From positions 62,001 through 126,000 of the forward strand of contig CAVVAR010000005.1 in NCBI GenBank assembly GCA_963746315.1: DNA of 64,000 bases, in the 5' to 3' direction. Below the pieces are notes generated by a model, which worked only from the letters and a program-made list of their open reading frames with translations, did not search any database and was not told the origin of the DNA. This document shows positions 17,070-26,714 of the stretch, piece by piece; position 1 is the stretch's first letter, and every line of letters starts with the position of its first letter. The translations under genes were made by a program, and so were the position numbers. Origin of the DNA: Ga0077555 sp963746315. GTDB lineage: Bacteria > Pseudomonadota > Alphaproteobacteria > Rhizobiales > Hyphomicrobiaceae.

Positions 17070-17990
17070 TTACCAGACGTTCCAGCGCACGCCGGCACGG
17101 AGAGCGTGCTCATGGGTGTCGCCGATGGTCAATTTCGAGTCGACGAAGTTCGCGCCGTTGATCGCTTGCGAGAAGTTGATCCTGGTGTCGAAATCGACCG
17201 AGCCGATGTAGGTGTAGCGATAGCTCAGGTCGAGGACCATGCCACGGTCGAGCGTGTAGGCGAGGCCGGCGGTGGCAGAGACGGCGGGGGCGAGCTGGCG
17301 ACCTGTGCCTTGGCCCCAAAACGTCCGATTTCCAACGACGAGAGGGTTCGCGGGGTCGGCCACGTTGACGATGTTCTCTACGGTCGTGTGGTCGCGATCG
17401 ATGTTGCGCATGGCGAAGCCGACGCCGACACCGACATAGGGGACGAAACGGGTGCCCCGCTCGGTGAGGTCCCAATAGACGTTGGCGAGCGCGACGGTGC
17501 TGCGTACCTCGGCGTGCTCACGGGTTTCGCCCTCGACACGCTCGACGGCGCCACCGTTCAAGGCCGGCGAACGCGTATAGGTGTAGTCGGTCTCGATGTG
17601 GGCATCGCCCTTGGATCGGACATCGACCGTGAGGTCGCCACGCAGGTGCGGGGTGAAGTAGGCGCCGACACCGACGCCGAGCGTCGCGAAGGTATCGAAG
17701 TCGCCCCTGAACCAATTCGACAGCGCGCCGAATGTGCCGCCCTCGGCCGGGTCACGGTCCAGGCCATAGAGGTTCTGTGAATGGGCGGGATCGGCACCAT
17801 CGACGAGGCCGCCGCCGACATCGGCGCGGAGATACCACTTGAAGGTCTCGACAATGGGGATGGGGGCCGGGACCGGGACGCCGCCGCGATCCTTGATGCT
17901 ACCGCCTCGGTTCCAGTCGGCGGCCTGAGCGCCAGGAGCGGAAGCGGCAAGGGCAAGCCCTACGAACAGGCAAACTTTCGTCAATCGCAT
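17070..17990 (-). CDS. outer-membrane beta-barrel protein
   Basis: The 306-residue protein starts MRLTKVCLFVGLALAASAPG with a clear signal peptide, probably cut after AQA near residue 23. The mature part alternates polar and hydrophobic residues in strand-like blocks (WYLRADVGGGL, FVPYVGVGVGFAM, GMVLDLSYRYTYIGSV) and ends GVRWNVW with a terminal aromatic residue, the recognition signal for the BAM machinery. It resembles the Omp25/Omp31-like or opacity-family small porin-like barrels of Hyphomicrobiales. ATG 17990 has AAGGAT upstream; the frame stays open further, but the signal peptide fixes this start. Function beyond an envelope role is not known. Confidence 0.82.
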   Translation of the reverse strand: MRLTKVCLFVGLALAASAPGAQAADWNRGGSIKDRGGVPVPAPIPIVETFKWYLRADVGGGLVDGADPAHSQNLYGLDRDPAEGGTFGALSNWFRGDFDTFATLGVGVGAYFTPHLRGDLTVDVRSKGDAHIETDYTYTRSPALNGGAVERVEGETREHAEVRSTVALANVYWDLTERGTRFVPYVGVGVGFAMRNIDRDHTTVENIVNVADPANPLVVGNRTFWGQGTGRQLAPAVSATAGLAYTLDRGMVLDLSYRYTYIGSVDFDTRINFSQAINGANFVDSKLTIGDTHEHALRAGVRWNVW

Positions 17991-18339
17991 TGGCGTCGAT
18001 CCTTCGTATGCACCGGCATCGGACCCGGCAACCGTGAGGCGGCCAGGTTGAGCCCGAGGAGCAAGCGTTCGCGCCACAGTCAGGGCGGGATCGTCCGACC
18101 CTGCCAACGCCGACGCAATTACGCAGACGATCGACGACTTCCTTCCTCGTGCCGTATCGAGCCGAAGAATGGGGGACAACGCTTAAGAAGCGTTTAAGCG
18201 GCGCGCCAACTCGAGACGGCATAGCTGGGAAAAGTGAGGATTGGGGGTCGTTTTCCGGACAAGGACCGGGGTAACATGGTCACGTCCGGAGGCTGTTCCG
18301 GCGTGGGCACGCCTCCATCAACACGCATCGAGAGAGCCT

Positions 18340-18822
18340 ATGACCGACACCGGCTTCGACACGGCCCGCGGCTACTTTGCGATCGGTGCCGAGCGTATGT
18401 CGAAGAGCTTGAACCTCGGCAATCTGATGCGCTCCGCGCATGCGTTCGGCGCGTCTTTCACTTTCACGATTGGAGCTGCCTACAGCGCGCTCGAGGCAAT
18501 GGCGGACACGTCGCGCGGCAACCAGCACCTGCCACATTACGACTGGGGCAAGGTCGACGAGATTGCGTTGCCGAGGGGCTGCAGGCTGGTCGGTGTCGAG
18601 CTGCTGGACGAGGCGATCAAGTTGCCGCGATTCCAGCATCCGGCGCAAGCGGCCTATGTGCTCGGACCGGAGAAAGGATCTCTATCGCCAGAGTTGCTCG
18701 CGCGTTGCGACGTAACTGTGAAAATCCCGACCCGGTTCTGCGTGAATGTCGCAATGGCGGGTGCCATCGTCATGTATGATCGTCACATCTCGCGCCGGGC
18801 CACCGTGAGGCTGCCCCGGTAA
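18340..18822 (+). CDS. SPOUT (TrmH-type) RNA 2'-O-methyltransferase
   Basis: A compact 160-residue protein containing the three SPOUT motifs: NLGNLMRSAHAFGA near residue 26, YVLGPEKGSLSPELL near residue 106 and RFCVNVAMAGAIVMYD near residue 130. These form the trefoil knot that binds S-adenosylmethionine; the conserved Arg of motif 1 is the likely catalytic residue. Lacking any N-terminal RNA-binding domain, it resembles minimal TrmL/TrmH-like enzymes that methylate ribose in tRNA. The target base cannot be deduced. No other translation gene is adjacent. Confidence 0.85.
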   Translation: MTDTGFDTARGYFAIGAERMSKSLNLGNLMRSAHAFGASFTFTIGAAYSALEAMADTSRGNQHLPHYDWGKVDEIALPRGCRLVGVELLDEAIKLPRFQHPAQAAYVLGPEKGSLSPELLARCDVTVKIPTRFCVNVAMAGAIVMYDRHISRRATVRLPR

Positions 18823-18920
18823 CCGAATGCAACTTCGGGCAGGCAACTGGATACGGCGCGCACGAGCTCGCGTCTGATCATGCCATCCACGTTCCCTCCC
18901 GCTGCCAAGAGCTTGGTTCT

Positions 18921-19430
18921 ATGACGCCACATCTCACTTTTTTCTCCCTTCCGCTGTTGCTCGCGCTTGCGGGTGTGCTGGCGGGCAGTGCGGCTGCGGC
19001 AGAGCTCGTCGGGACGCACAGCGACTGGAAGACGTATCGCCATGGTGCAGGAGAGCAACGCATGTGCTTTGCCGTCTCGGAGGCGAGCGAGGCCAGTGCG
19101 GCCGACGAGCGGCAGAAGCCCCGGATCTATGTCACGGCCTGGCCGAAGGCTGGCATCAAGGCCGAGATCAGCGTTCTCGTTGGCCTAGCGCTCAAGAAGG
19201 GTGCTGAGATCAAAGTCGACGTGGACGGCGCCCGGTTCGAGCTTTTCTCCGATGGAGATCGTGCCTACGTCAGGGATGCCAACGAGGAGCTGAAGCTGCT
19301 CGAGGCGATGCGGCGCGGCAAGTCGATGACCGTGAGCGCTACAACCGAGGCCGGCAAGCCGACACGCGACAGCTACTCTCTGTCGGGCGTGACTGCCGCG
19401 GTGCAGGAGATCGCCTCGGGGTGTACGTGA
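18921..19430 (+). CDS. IalB-like exported protein
   Basis: This 169-residue product begins with a signal peptide (residues 1 to about 26, LTFFSLPLLLALAGVLAGSAAAA). The mature segment starts ELVGTHSDWKTY and has MCFAVSEA and a C-terminal Cys (IASGCT), the layout of the 'invasion-associated locus B' family: a DW motif after the signal peptide and a Cys pair likely to form a disulfide. IalB proteins are periplasmic or envelope-associated; they aid erythrocyte invasion in Bartonella, but in free-living relatives the role is unknown. The assignment rests on pattern only. Confidence 0.65.
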   Translation: MTPHLTFFSLPLLLALAGVLAGSAAAAELVGTHSDWKTYRHGAGEQRMCFAVSEASEASAADERQKPRIYVTAWPKAGIKAEISVLVGLALKKGAEIKVDVDGARFELFSDGDRAYVRDANEELKLLEAMRRGKSMTVSATTEAGKPTRDSYSLSGVTAAVQEIASGCT

Positions 19431-19541
19431 GCGCGAAATCGTGAACCGGCGGTGAAGGCGATGCCCCTTGTGCCTGGGGCCGCGTGATCCGATGTGGTGC
19501 CTCGATATACTCGGCGACCTACTCTCCGACGGAGCATTGCA

Positions 19542-20192
19542 ATGATCGATTGGCGCGCGGCAGCGGCCGCATTGGTGCTGGCCATCGTTTTCCCGATGGG
19601 TGCCTCGGCACAAGGCTGGAACCTGGCACCCGAAGGCTACACCTACAAGCCGGCGACGCCCTGCCTTGCGGATCCGGTGCGCGCCGCAAAGCCACTGCGT
19701 CCGGGCGGGGCCGTCTATCGCGTCTGCGAGGATCAGGTGGCCTATCTTTCGCAATCGATCGAGGAGGCCAAGCGCGAAGGCAAGCTGTTGATCGTCACCG
19801 TCGGCGCGACCTGGTGCCCGTGGTGCGCGGCGCTGCAGCGGGCCATGCCAGGGCCGGAGTTCTTCACGCGGAAGGGTGACGCCTTCGACTATGCGAGGAC
19901 GTTCAAGCATATCGAGATCGGTCTTTCGACGACGTACCAGGGGCGGAACGCGCTGATCTACAGCGGCGATACGGCCGTCAAAGCGCTGCTGGCGAGATCC
20001 GGTGGCGTGCAGCTCGAGGCGATCCCGTTCATATTCATGATCGACCCGAGCCGGCCCGACCGGGTGTTCGCGCGCAACACCAAGGATCTGTCGGATTTCT
20101 CGACCGGCGCGCAGAACATGGCCGGTTTCAGAAGAGCGATCGCCGAAGGGCACGCGTTCCTGACCACGGCGCAAAAGGCGGAGCAGCGGTAG
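19542..20192 (+). CDS. exported thioredoxin-fold protein with CPWC motif
   Basis: A 216-residue protein with a signal peptide (AALVLAIVFPMGASA, cut near residue 23) and a thioredoxin-like domain from about residue 80. The active site is Cys92-Pro-Trp-Cys95 in GATWCPWCAAL, preceded by the strand KLLIVTV, and the cis-Pro loop is AIPFIFMID. It probably acts in periplasmic thiol-disulfide exchange. The N-terminal mature part carries extra cysteines (TPCLADP and YRVCED). ATG 19542 has GGAG seven bases upstream; longer in-frame starts lack this and would bury the signal peptide. Confidence 0.75.
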   Translation: MIDWRAAAAALVLAIVFPMGASAQGWNLAPEGYTYKPATPCLADPVRAAKPLRPGGAVYRVCEDQVAYLSQSIEEAKREGKLLIVTVGATWCPWCAALQRAMPGPEFFTRKGDAFDYARTFKHIEIGLSTTYQGRNALIYSGDTAVKALLARSGGVQLEAIPFIFMIDPSRPDRVFARNTKDLSDFSTGAQNMAGFRRAIAEGHAFLTTAQKAEQR

Positions 20193-20234
20193 ACCGGACC
20201 GTCCAAGATCTCATCGAGCCAACGGGCTCGGGGA

Positions 20235-21026
20235 TCAGGATTTCTGGTCAGCGGCCGGCTCCGGCTGCGTTTCCGGCATCGATCTGGACGGCGCCTCGCG
20301 GAGGATCACGGGAACCGAGGTCGTCGGCATCGCCATGACGGTCGCCTGCACGATGGTGATCTTCTGCCAGATCTTGGCCGATAGATTGGTCGTCAGGCGC
20401 TCGAGGTCGTTGACGGCTTCGATCACGACCGCGTCGGCGGTATGCTGGGCGTAAAGCGCTGCAACCTTGGCCGTCAGCGACAGCATCTCGGAGCAGTAGT
20501 CGAGGTAGCGGACGAGCTCGGCGGGCTTGAGCAGACGCGGCGGCGACGAGGCCGTCGGTGGCGTCACGGCCGCATTGGTGCTCGGGTCCTTGGTGAGCTG
20601 ATGCATATCGATGACGTGCACGATGGAGCGCAGCTCGTGCAGGTCATCGAGGGCCTGCTTGCGCTTCCATCGAGATTCCAGCGTGACGAGCGAGAAGACG
20701 GCGGCGCCTATCACGATGATCAGGTTCACCGACGCCTCGATGCCCTGCATGACGCCGAACAGGTCCTCGGTGTTGCTCTTGAGTTGAATGATCGAGGCGA
20801 GATAGGCCAGGAGGCCGAGGCCGGCCAGTAGAACGGAACCCGAGGCGACGCGAAGCCCGAGATGGGGCTTGGCGATGCGCTCGAGACGCCCGCGGTTCTC
20901 GCGCGCGATCTCGGCGAGCTCGCCGCACACCTTGGCGAGCCCAGCCCGTGGGAAGCGCTCGGCGATGCGCCGTTCCAGGGCTTCTATCGTGTCGACGATC
21001 TTCGCAGAATCGAGCGTGCGGTACAT
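20235..21026 (-). CDS. membrane protein of unknown function
   Basis: A 263-residue protein with a cytosolic-looking helical N-terminus (IEALERRIAERFP..ELAEIARENRGRLERI), two membrane segments (about residues 60-80, SGSVLLAGLGLLAYLA, and 97-115, SVNLIIVIGAAVFSLVTL), then a long helical C-terminal part (LDDLHELRSIVHVIDMHQLTKD and RYLDYCSEMLSLTAKVAALY) ending in a Pro-rich acidic tail. The layout of two segments plus flanking coiled coils suggests a membrane-tethered scaffold or stress protein. I do not recognise a family. It is only 39 bases from dapD on the same strand and may be cotranscribed with it. Confidence 0.65.
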   Translation of the reverse strand: MYRTLDSAKIVDTIEALERRIAERFPRAGLAKVCGELAEIARENRGRLERIAKPHLGLRVASGSVLLAGLGLLAYLASIIQLKSNTEDLFGVMQGIEASVNLIIVIGAAVFSLVTLESRWKRKQALDDLHELRSIVHVIDMHQLTKDPSTNAAVTPPTASSPPRLLKPAELVRYLDYCSEMLSLTAKVAALYAQHTADAVVIEAVNDLERLTTNLSAKIWQKITIVQATVMAMPTTSVPVILREAPSRSMPETQPEPAADQKS

Positions 21027-21065
21027 CGGTTTGTGCCCCTCTCCCGCCCGTCGCGCCGGAAGCCG

Positions 21066-21920
<855 letters not shown>

Positions 21921-22146
21921 TGGGGGCTCCTTCAGGCTTCGCGATCATTGTGGCCGAGGCGTTGTGGCGCGTCGGCGGACCGGCTGTCAATTGGGCGGTG
22001 GATGGAGCTCGATGGCACCAGACAAGGCAAAGGGCCCAGACATCAACAGGAATATCGGCTGTGGATCGTATCCGGCCGCCTCGAATCCGCGTACCGGAAT
22101 TTTCTTACGTCACCGGGCGTTGGGCCGGCAGCTTGCGGAGAACGAC

Positions 22147-22425
22147 ATGGTTATGAAGAAGAGTGAGAGCACCGGCGGCAAAGCCGCATCGGCTGCGGCG
22201 AAGGTTCTGAAAGACCCCAAGGCGAGCAAGAATGCCAAAACCGCGGCGGCCTCGGCTCTGACGCAGAGCAAGAGCAAAGAGACGACGAGCGCGAAGGCCG
22301 CGAGTGCCGCTGCCAAAGTCATGAAGGACCCGAAGGCGAGCAAGGAGGCCAAGACGGCGGCCGCCTCGGCGCTGACGCAGAAGGCGAGCAAGGCAGAGCC
22401 GGCGAAGACGGCGAAAAAGAAATAA
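22147..22425 (+). CDS. small basic protein with two KAASAAAKV-KDPKAS repeats
   Basis: A 92-residue Lys/Ala/Ser-rich protein starting at ATG 22147 with GGAG six bases upstream. Residues about 12-40 and 49-77 are nearly identical copies of one unit that starts KAASAAAKVLKDPKASK and ends AAASALTQ. Small proteins with one or two such units are common in Hyphomicrobiales and other proteobacteria; the function is unknown to me. Its helical, highly charged nature recalls nucleoid- or stress-related small proteins, but that is inference only. The repeats are also visible at DNA level, indicating internal duplication. The upstream 225 bases back to dapD hold no other gene. Confidence 0.75.
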   Translation: MVMKKSESTGGKAASAAAKVLKDPKASKNAKTAAASALTQSKSKETTSAKAASAAAKVMKDPKASKEAKTAAASALTQKASKAEPAKTAKKK

Positions 22426-22552
22426 CCCTCCGGCCCGCGGCGACGCTGACGGCGGGGCCTTGGGACAGAGGTGCTGGCGCATTACGATGCCGGGCTCCAT
22501 GATCGGGGTCCGGCATTTTGCGTCTACTCGATCCCAGGAAAGGTCCGGTCAC

Positions 22553-23512
22553 ATGAAATTCGGTCTCAGCACGATCACGAGCCGCGTTTTTACGTCGGCG
22601 GATACCTACATGGCGATCGCGGCGGCCGCAGAGCGAGCGGGGTTCGATTTCCTGTCGGTCAGCGATCATCTCATCGTCCCGGCGAAGCACGAGTCGCACT
22701 ACCCCTATGTGGCCGGTGGGGCCTTCGCGCCAGCCCAACATGGGCATTGCTTCGACCAGCTCTCGACGATCGCGTTTCTCGCGGCCTGCACCAGCCGGCT
22801 AAGGCTGCTGACGTCGGTTCTGGTGGTGCCGCACCGGCCGGCGATGCTCACCGCGAAAATGCTGGCCACCATCGATGTGCTGTCGAAAGGCCGGCTGATC
22901 GTCGGCGCGGGAGCAGGCTGGATGAAGGAGGAGTTTGGTGCGCTCGGCGCAAACTTCCCCGATCGCGGGGCGCTAACGGACGAGAGCCTGGCCGCGTTCA
23001 TTGCGCTTTGGACCCAGGACAAGCCGTCGTTTCACGGTAAGCATGTCGACTTCGACGAGGTCATCTTCGAGCCGAAGCCGGTGCAGAAGCCACATCCACC
23101 GCTGTGGATCGGCGGGGAGAGTCCGCCAGCAATCAGGCGCGCGATCAAGTACGGGACGACCTGGTATCCCGGAAACAACAGCCAGACGATGCCCTTGAAT
23201 ACGCCGCAACGGCTGGCAGCGGGTATCGACAAGGTGCGGTCGCGGTGTGAGCAGATGGGGCGCGCGCCCGAGACGCTGGGCTATACCCTGCTGGTGCAGG
23301 ATCATTTCGAGTGGGGCGAGCACAAGACTGCGGATGGTACGGCCCGGCGCATGTTCACCGGCTCGTCGGACGACATGCTGGAGGACGCAGATGCGTTGAC
23401 GGCCATCGGCGTCAGCCATGCAGCGCTGCGTCTCGGCGGCGCTGATGCGCAAGAGGCGGTCGGGCGCATCGAGCGCTTCGGTGCCGAGGTGATCGCCCGG
23501 CACAAGGATTGA
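22553..23512 (+). CDS. LLM-class flavin-dependent oxidoreductase (F420-type subgroup)
   Basis: A 319-residue luciferase-like TIM barrel. It starts MKFGLSTITSRVF and shows the subgroup motifs FDFLSVSDHLIVP near residue 35, LRLLTSVLVVPHRPAMLTAK near residue 90, GRLIVGAGAGWMKEEFGALG near residue 115 and PHPPLWIGGESPPAIRRA near residue 180. This pattern resembles the 'probable F420-dependent oxidoreductase' families, although no F420 synthesis gene is in the window and FMN is equally possible. It is followed by another LLM gene after 91 bases on the same strand, so the two may form an operon. Confidence 0.85.
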   Translation: MKFGLSTITSRVFTSADTYMAIAAAAERAGFDFLSVSDHLIVPAKHESHYPYVAGGAFAPAQHGHCFDQLSTIAFLAACTSRLRLLTSVLVVPHRPAMLTAKMLATIDVLSKGRLIVGAGAGWMKEEFGALGANFPDRGALTDESLAAFIALWTQDKPSFHGKHVDFDEVIFEPKPVQKPHPPLWIGGESPPAIRRAIKYGTTWYPGNNSQTMPLNTPQRLAAGIDKVRSRCEQMGRAPETLGYTLLVQDHFEWGEHKTADGTARRMFTGSSDDMLEDADALTAIGVSHAALRLGGADAQEAVGRIERFGAEVIARHKD

Positions 23513-23603
23513 GCGCCCCTTGGAAGTACCGATTGCGCCACAACGGCGGCATTGGCATCCTCCGCCGACTTCCTCCCAATGTCGCTCCAGGATCTACTCG
23601 CCC

Positions 23604-24635
23604 ATGAAGGTCGGACTTTTCATCACTAACCAGCAGCGCGTCGGCATGGACATGGTGCAGGCGCTGGGCGACCAGATCGCCATGGTGCACCACGCGCGGG
23701 ATCGGGGCTGGGACTCGCTGCTGACCGGGCAACACTATCTCAACGAGGGCGACAACAAGCAGCTGCAACTGGTGCCGTTCCTGGCACGGCTGGCGGCCGA
23801 GGCCGGCGAGATGACGATCGGCACGGGCATCCTGCTGCTCAATCTGCACAATCCGGTCTACACGGCGGAGACGATCGCGACGCTCGACATCATCGCCAAG
23901 GGCAATTTCATCTTCGGCGTGGGTCTCGGCTACCGCGACATGGAGTTCGACGCGTTCGCGGTGCCCAAGGGCGAGCGTGTGAAGCGGTTCGAAGCCTATC
24001 TTTCGCTCGTGCAGGAGCTTTGGACCGGCAAGCCGGTCAGCTACGAAGACGAGACGTGCCGGCTCGACAACGTCGTCATGAACATCCGGCCGATCCAACA
24101 GCCTCGGCCACCGATCTGGATCGCGGCCAACAATGATCCGGCGGTGCGACGGGCGGCGCGGCTTTCCGATGCGTGGTTCATCAATCCGCACGCGACGCTC
24201 GAGTCGCTCAGACGGATGATGGGCGTCTACAGCGACGAGTTGAAGGCTTGCGGCAAACCGTTTCCGAAGGATCTGCCGCTGTTCAAGGAGGTGTTCTGCG
24301 CAAAGGACAGGCGCACGGCGATCGAGATGGCGGCGCCGTATCTGGGGGGCAAGTATGCCGACTATGCCAAATGGGGGCAGGACAAGGTGATGCCTGACAA
24401 CGCGGATTTCTCGCGCTCGTTCGAGCAGTTAACGGAAGGGCGCTTCATCATCGGCTCGCCGGAGGATTGCTATGCGCAGCTCAAGCCCTACTGGGCGGAG
24501 CTCGGTTGCAGCCATCTCGTGGTGCGGACAAATTGGGCGGGCATGCCCGCGTCCGTCTCGCTGCCGAGCATGCGGCTGATCTCGGACGAGTTGTTGCCGG
24601 CATTGAGGACCGTCGAGGTAAGCCGGCCGATCTGA
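23604..24635 (+). CDS. LLM-class flavin-dependent monooxygenase-like protein
   Basis: A 343-residue bacterial-luciferase-like TIM barrel (MKVGLFITNQQRVGMDMV; WDSLLTGQHYL near residue 37; GIGTGILLLNLHNPVYTAE-like segment near residue 75; FIFGVGLGYRDMEFDAFAV near residue 105; PRPPIWIAANNDPAVRRAA near residue 170). Such enzymes use FMNH2 from a partner reductase to oxygenate small organic compounds. It differs clearly from the preceding LLM gene, so they are not a recent duplication. The start at ATG 23604 fits the family N-terminus; AGGA lies 13 bases upstream, a little far. Confidence 0.85.
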   Translation: MKVGLFITNQQRVGMDMVQALGDQIAMVHHARDRGWDSLLTGQHYLNEGDNKQLQLVPFLARLAAEAGEMTIGTGILLLNLHNPVYTAETIATLDIIAKGNFIFGVGLGYRDMEFDAFAVPKGERVKRFEAYLSLVQELWTGKPVSYEDETCRLDNVVMNIRPIQQPRPPIWIAANNDPAVRRAARLSDAWFINPHATLESLRRMMGVYSDELKACGKPFPKDLPLFKEVFCAKDRRTAIEMAAPYLGGKYADYAKWGQDKVMPDNADFSRSFEQLTEGRFIIGSPEDCYAQLKPYWAELGCSHLVVRTNWAGMPASVSLPSMRLISDELLPALRTVEVSRPI

Positions 24636-24723
24636 GTGTGCAACCAAGCAAACCCATCTACTTCCTGAAACAGGCACATGCTCGCCGAGGGGCTCTTCTG
24701 GAGCGCCGAGTCTCGGGAACCCA

Positions 24724-25338
24724 GTGCCCAACGCGGTGGCGACTGTGACACTTCCCTATGATCTGGCGTCTTTCCTCGAGCTGATCCGGCAAAATGGAGA
24801 GTCAGCCTATGCCGTCATGTTCGGCTTTGCGGCCTCGCACAGCCTCCTGTTCGGGCTGTTCGGCGGGTATGCCGCGAAAGCGGGGGCGTTGAGCTACGGC
24901 GCCCTCGTCTGGGTCTGCTGGGTGGGAAGCTTCCTCGGCGATATCCTGCGCTATTGGCTGGGTCAGCGCTTCGGCATGCGGCTGGTCTCGGGATTCCCGG
25001 TGCTCGAGAGGGGCGTCGACCTGGTCACCAAGCTGGTCAACCGCCATCACACCTGGATGGTGCTGTTGCACCGGTATCCGCACGGGATCAGGGGGCTCGC
25101 GGCGATCGCCTACGGAATGTCGGAGCTGACGTGGGTGAGGTTCCTACTTCTCAACTTCGTCGCCTCCGGCATTTGGGCCGTCGTCGTAGTGTCGGCCGGC
25201 TATGCATTCGGCCACCTCTCGGAGAAGGTGATGAACGATGCCTCTTCGACGCTCGGTATTGGGCTGATGATCGGCTTCCTCGGGCTTTCCTGGCTGCTGA
25301 GCAAGCGATTGGAGCGGATGGTCGAGCGGCAGACCTGA
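24724..25338 (+). CDS. DedA/SNARE-associated (VTT) membrane protein
   Basis: This 204-residue inner-membrane protein starts with GTG at 24724. It has four to five hydrophobic segments and the VTT-domain landmarks GSFLGDILRYWLGQRFG near residue 70 and HRYPHGIRGLAAIAYGMSEL near residue 115, where the R-x-x-x-G-x-x-x-x-x-A-G/Y-M pattern of DedA proteins is visible. DedA/VTT proteins act as lipid scramblases or flippases; family members translocate undecaprenyl phosphate or phosphatidylethanolamine. It follows the LLM gene by 88 bases and converges with a TauD-type gene. Confidence 0.8.
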   Translation: MPNAVATVTLPYDLASFLELIRQNGESAYAVMFGFAASHSLLFGLFGGYAAKAGALSYGALVWVCWVGSFLGDILRYWLGQRFGMRLVSGFPVLERGVDLVTKLVNRHHTWMVLLHRYPHGIRGLAAIAYGMSELTWVRFLLLNFVASGIWAVVVVSAGYAFGHLSEKVMNDASSTLGIGLMIGFLGLSWLLSKRLERMVERQT

Positions 25339-25361
25339 GGCAATACGGCGAGGCGAGGGCC

Positions 25362-26261
25362 TCAGGCGGAGGCGGCCGCCTTCGCCTCCGGGGTGAACAC
25401 CCAATCGGCCATGACCTGACAGCGGCGCATGTGTCGCGGCTCGTCGGGGCGATAGTCTGCGATTGCATTGTGCATGGTCCAGAGATTGTCCCAGCAAAGG
25501 ACGTCTCCCTCGGTCCACATGTGCTTGTATTTGTACTTGTCCTGCAGCTGATGCTTGAACAGGAAGGCCAGCAGCTCGTCGCTCTCGGCTTGGCTGACGC
25601 CGTCCACCTTGGTGACGTAGCCTACGGTGCAATATAGCGCCTTTCGTCCCGAGATCGGGTGGGTGAGCACGATCGGATGCGAGACCGGCGGCTTGGCGGC
25701 GCGCTGCTCGGGCGTCAGCGGTTTGCGCTGTGTGCCGGGACGCTTCAGCATCTCCTCCCAGAACTTGTTGAAGTCGTGAGTGGCGGTCAGGCCTTCCAGG
25801 CGCGCTTTCATCTCGGCCGGCAGGTCGTCGTAGGCGGCACACATGTCGAGGAACTCGGTGGAGCCGAGAGGGACGCCGTCGCGCACGGGCACTCGGAGGG
25901 CGTGCAGCACGTTGAGAAAGGCGATGGGCTCGGAATAGCTCATGTCGGTGTGCCAGTCCTGACCGGCGTCAGCGAGGCCGATGGCCTTGCCGTTCTCGAT
26001 AATGTTCGAGAGAACCATGACCTCCGGGTGCCCGGGAACCGTGTAGTGGCCGGCCGCGACGTTGATCTCGAGCGAGCCGAACTCCTTGGCAAAGGCCTTC
26101 TGCTGGCCGGGATCGACTTTCTGGCCCGGGAAGCAGAGGACGGCATAGCGGCCGAAAGCCTGGAGGACCTGGGCTTTGTCGGCGCGGCTGAGTGGCTTCG
26201 AGAGGTCGATGCCTTCGATGCGAGCACCGAGCGTCCTGCCGATTGGCGTGATCTTCAACAT
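25362..26261 (-). CDS. TauD/TfdA-family Fe(II)/2-oxoglutarate dioxygenase (paralogue 2)
   Basis: A 299-residue enzyme with His104-x-Asp106 in QDWHTDMSYS and distal His264 in WTMHNAIADYRPDEPRHMRR, whose Arg residues should bind 2-oxoglutarate. It is longer than the other two paralogues, with an insertion around residues 165-195 (KFWEEMLKRPGTQRKPLTPE), a feature of the branch that acts on larger or aromatic substrates. ATG 26261 has GGAG nine bases upstream; ATG 26276 would add five residues. It lies 37 bases after the cytochrome c gene on the same strand and may be cotranscribed. Confidence 0.88.
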   Translation of the reverse strand: MLKITPIGRTLGARIEGIDLSKPLSRADKAQVLQAFGRYAVLCFPGQKVDPGQQKAFAKEFGSLEINVAAGHYTVPGHPEVMVLSNIIENGKAIGLADAGQDWHTDMSYSEPIAFLNVLHALRVPVRDGVPLGSTEFLDMCAAYDDLPAEMKARLEGLTATHDFNKFWEEMLKRPGTQRKPLTPEQRAAKPPVSHPIVLTHPISGRKALYCTVGYVTKVDGVSQAESDELLAFLFKHQLQDKYKYKHMWTEGDVLCWDNLWTMHNAIADYRPDEPRHMRRCQVMADWVFTPEAKAAASA

Positions 26262-26298
26262 GGGCGTGGTCTCCATGACGACCGGCTGAGCGCCGACC

Positions 26299-26661
26299 TC
26301 ATCTCGCTGCGGGCGGCTCGCTGATGCTTGTAATATAGGCCAAAATGGCCTCGATCTCGTCGGTTTCAAAGACGAACTCGGGCATGTCGCTATGGCCTGT
26401 GGTGATGCCTTCGGCAAGCGCCTCGGCGAGGTGGGCTACCGGGTATTTGAGGTGCAACGACCGAAATGGTGGAGCGCCCGGCTTGGGGCTCGAGCCGGTA
26501 CGGTCCACAGCGTGGCAATGCGCGCACTTCTCGACGATCAGCCGGTGGCCGGCCGCGACGGGTCCATCCGCCGCGGTTGCGCTCGACAGGATGGACGTAA
26601 CGAGGGCGGCGACAAGGCCGACCGGTAGGGTGCGGGCGGGCATGGAGGGCCTATGTCCCAT
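26299..26661 (-). CDS. exported monohaem cytochrome c
   Basis: About 120 residues from ATG 26661; in-frame ATGs at 26691 and 26643 are also possible. A signal peptide (RTLPVGLVAALVTSILSSATA) is followed by the single haem-binding motif CAHCH near residue 48 and the axial Met in HSDMPEFVF near residue 93. The terminal helix ETDEIEAILAYITSI is typical of class I cytochromes c. It would be a periplasmic electron carrier matured by the Ccm system, two genes of which occur at 62-63 kb. A partner enzyme is not obvious, because the adjacent TauD-type protein needs no cytochrome. Confidence 0.82.
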   Translation of the reverse strand: MGHRPSMPARTLPVGLVAALVTSILSSATAADGPVAAGHRLIVEKCAHCHAVDRTGSSPKPGAPPFRSLHLKYPVAHLAEALAEGITTGHSDMPEFVFETDEIEAILAYITSISEPPAAR

Positions 26662-26714
26662 GATGATGGTTACACCGCCATCATTCGACATATGGGCCGA
26701 GTCTTCGCTGAGCC

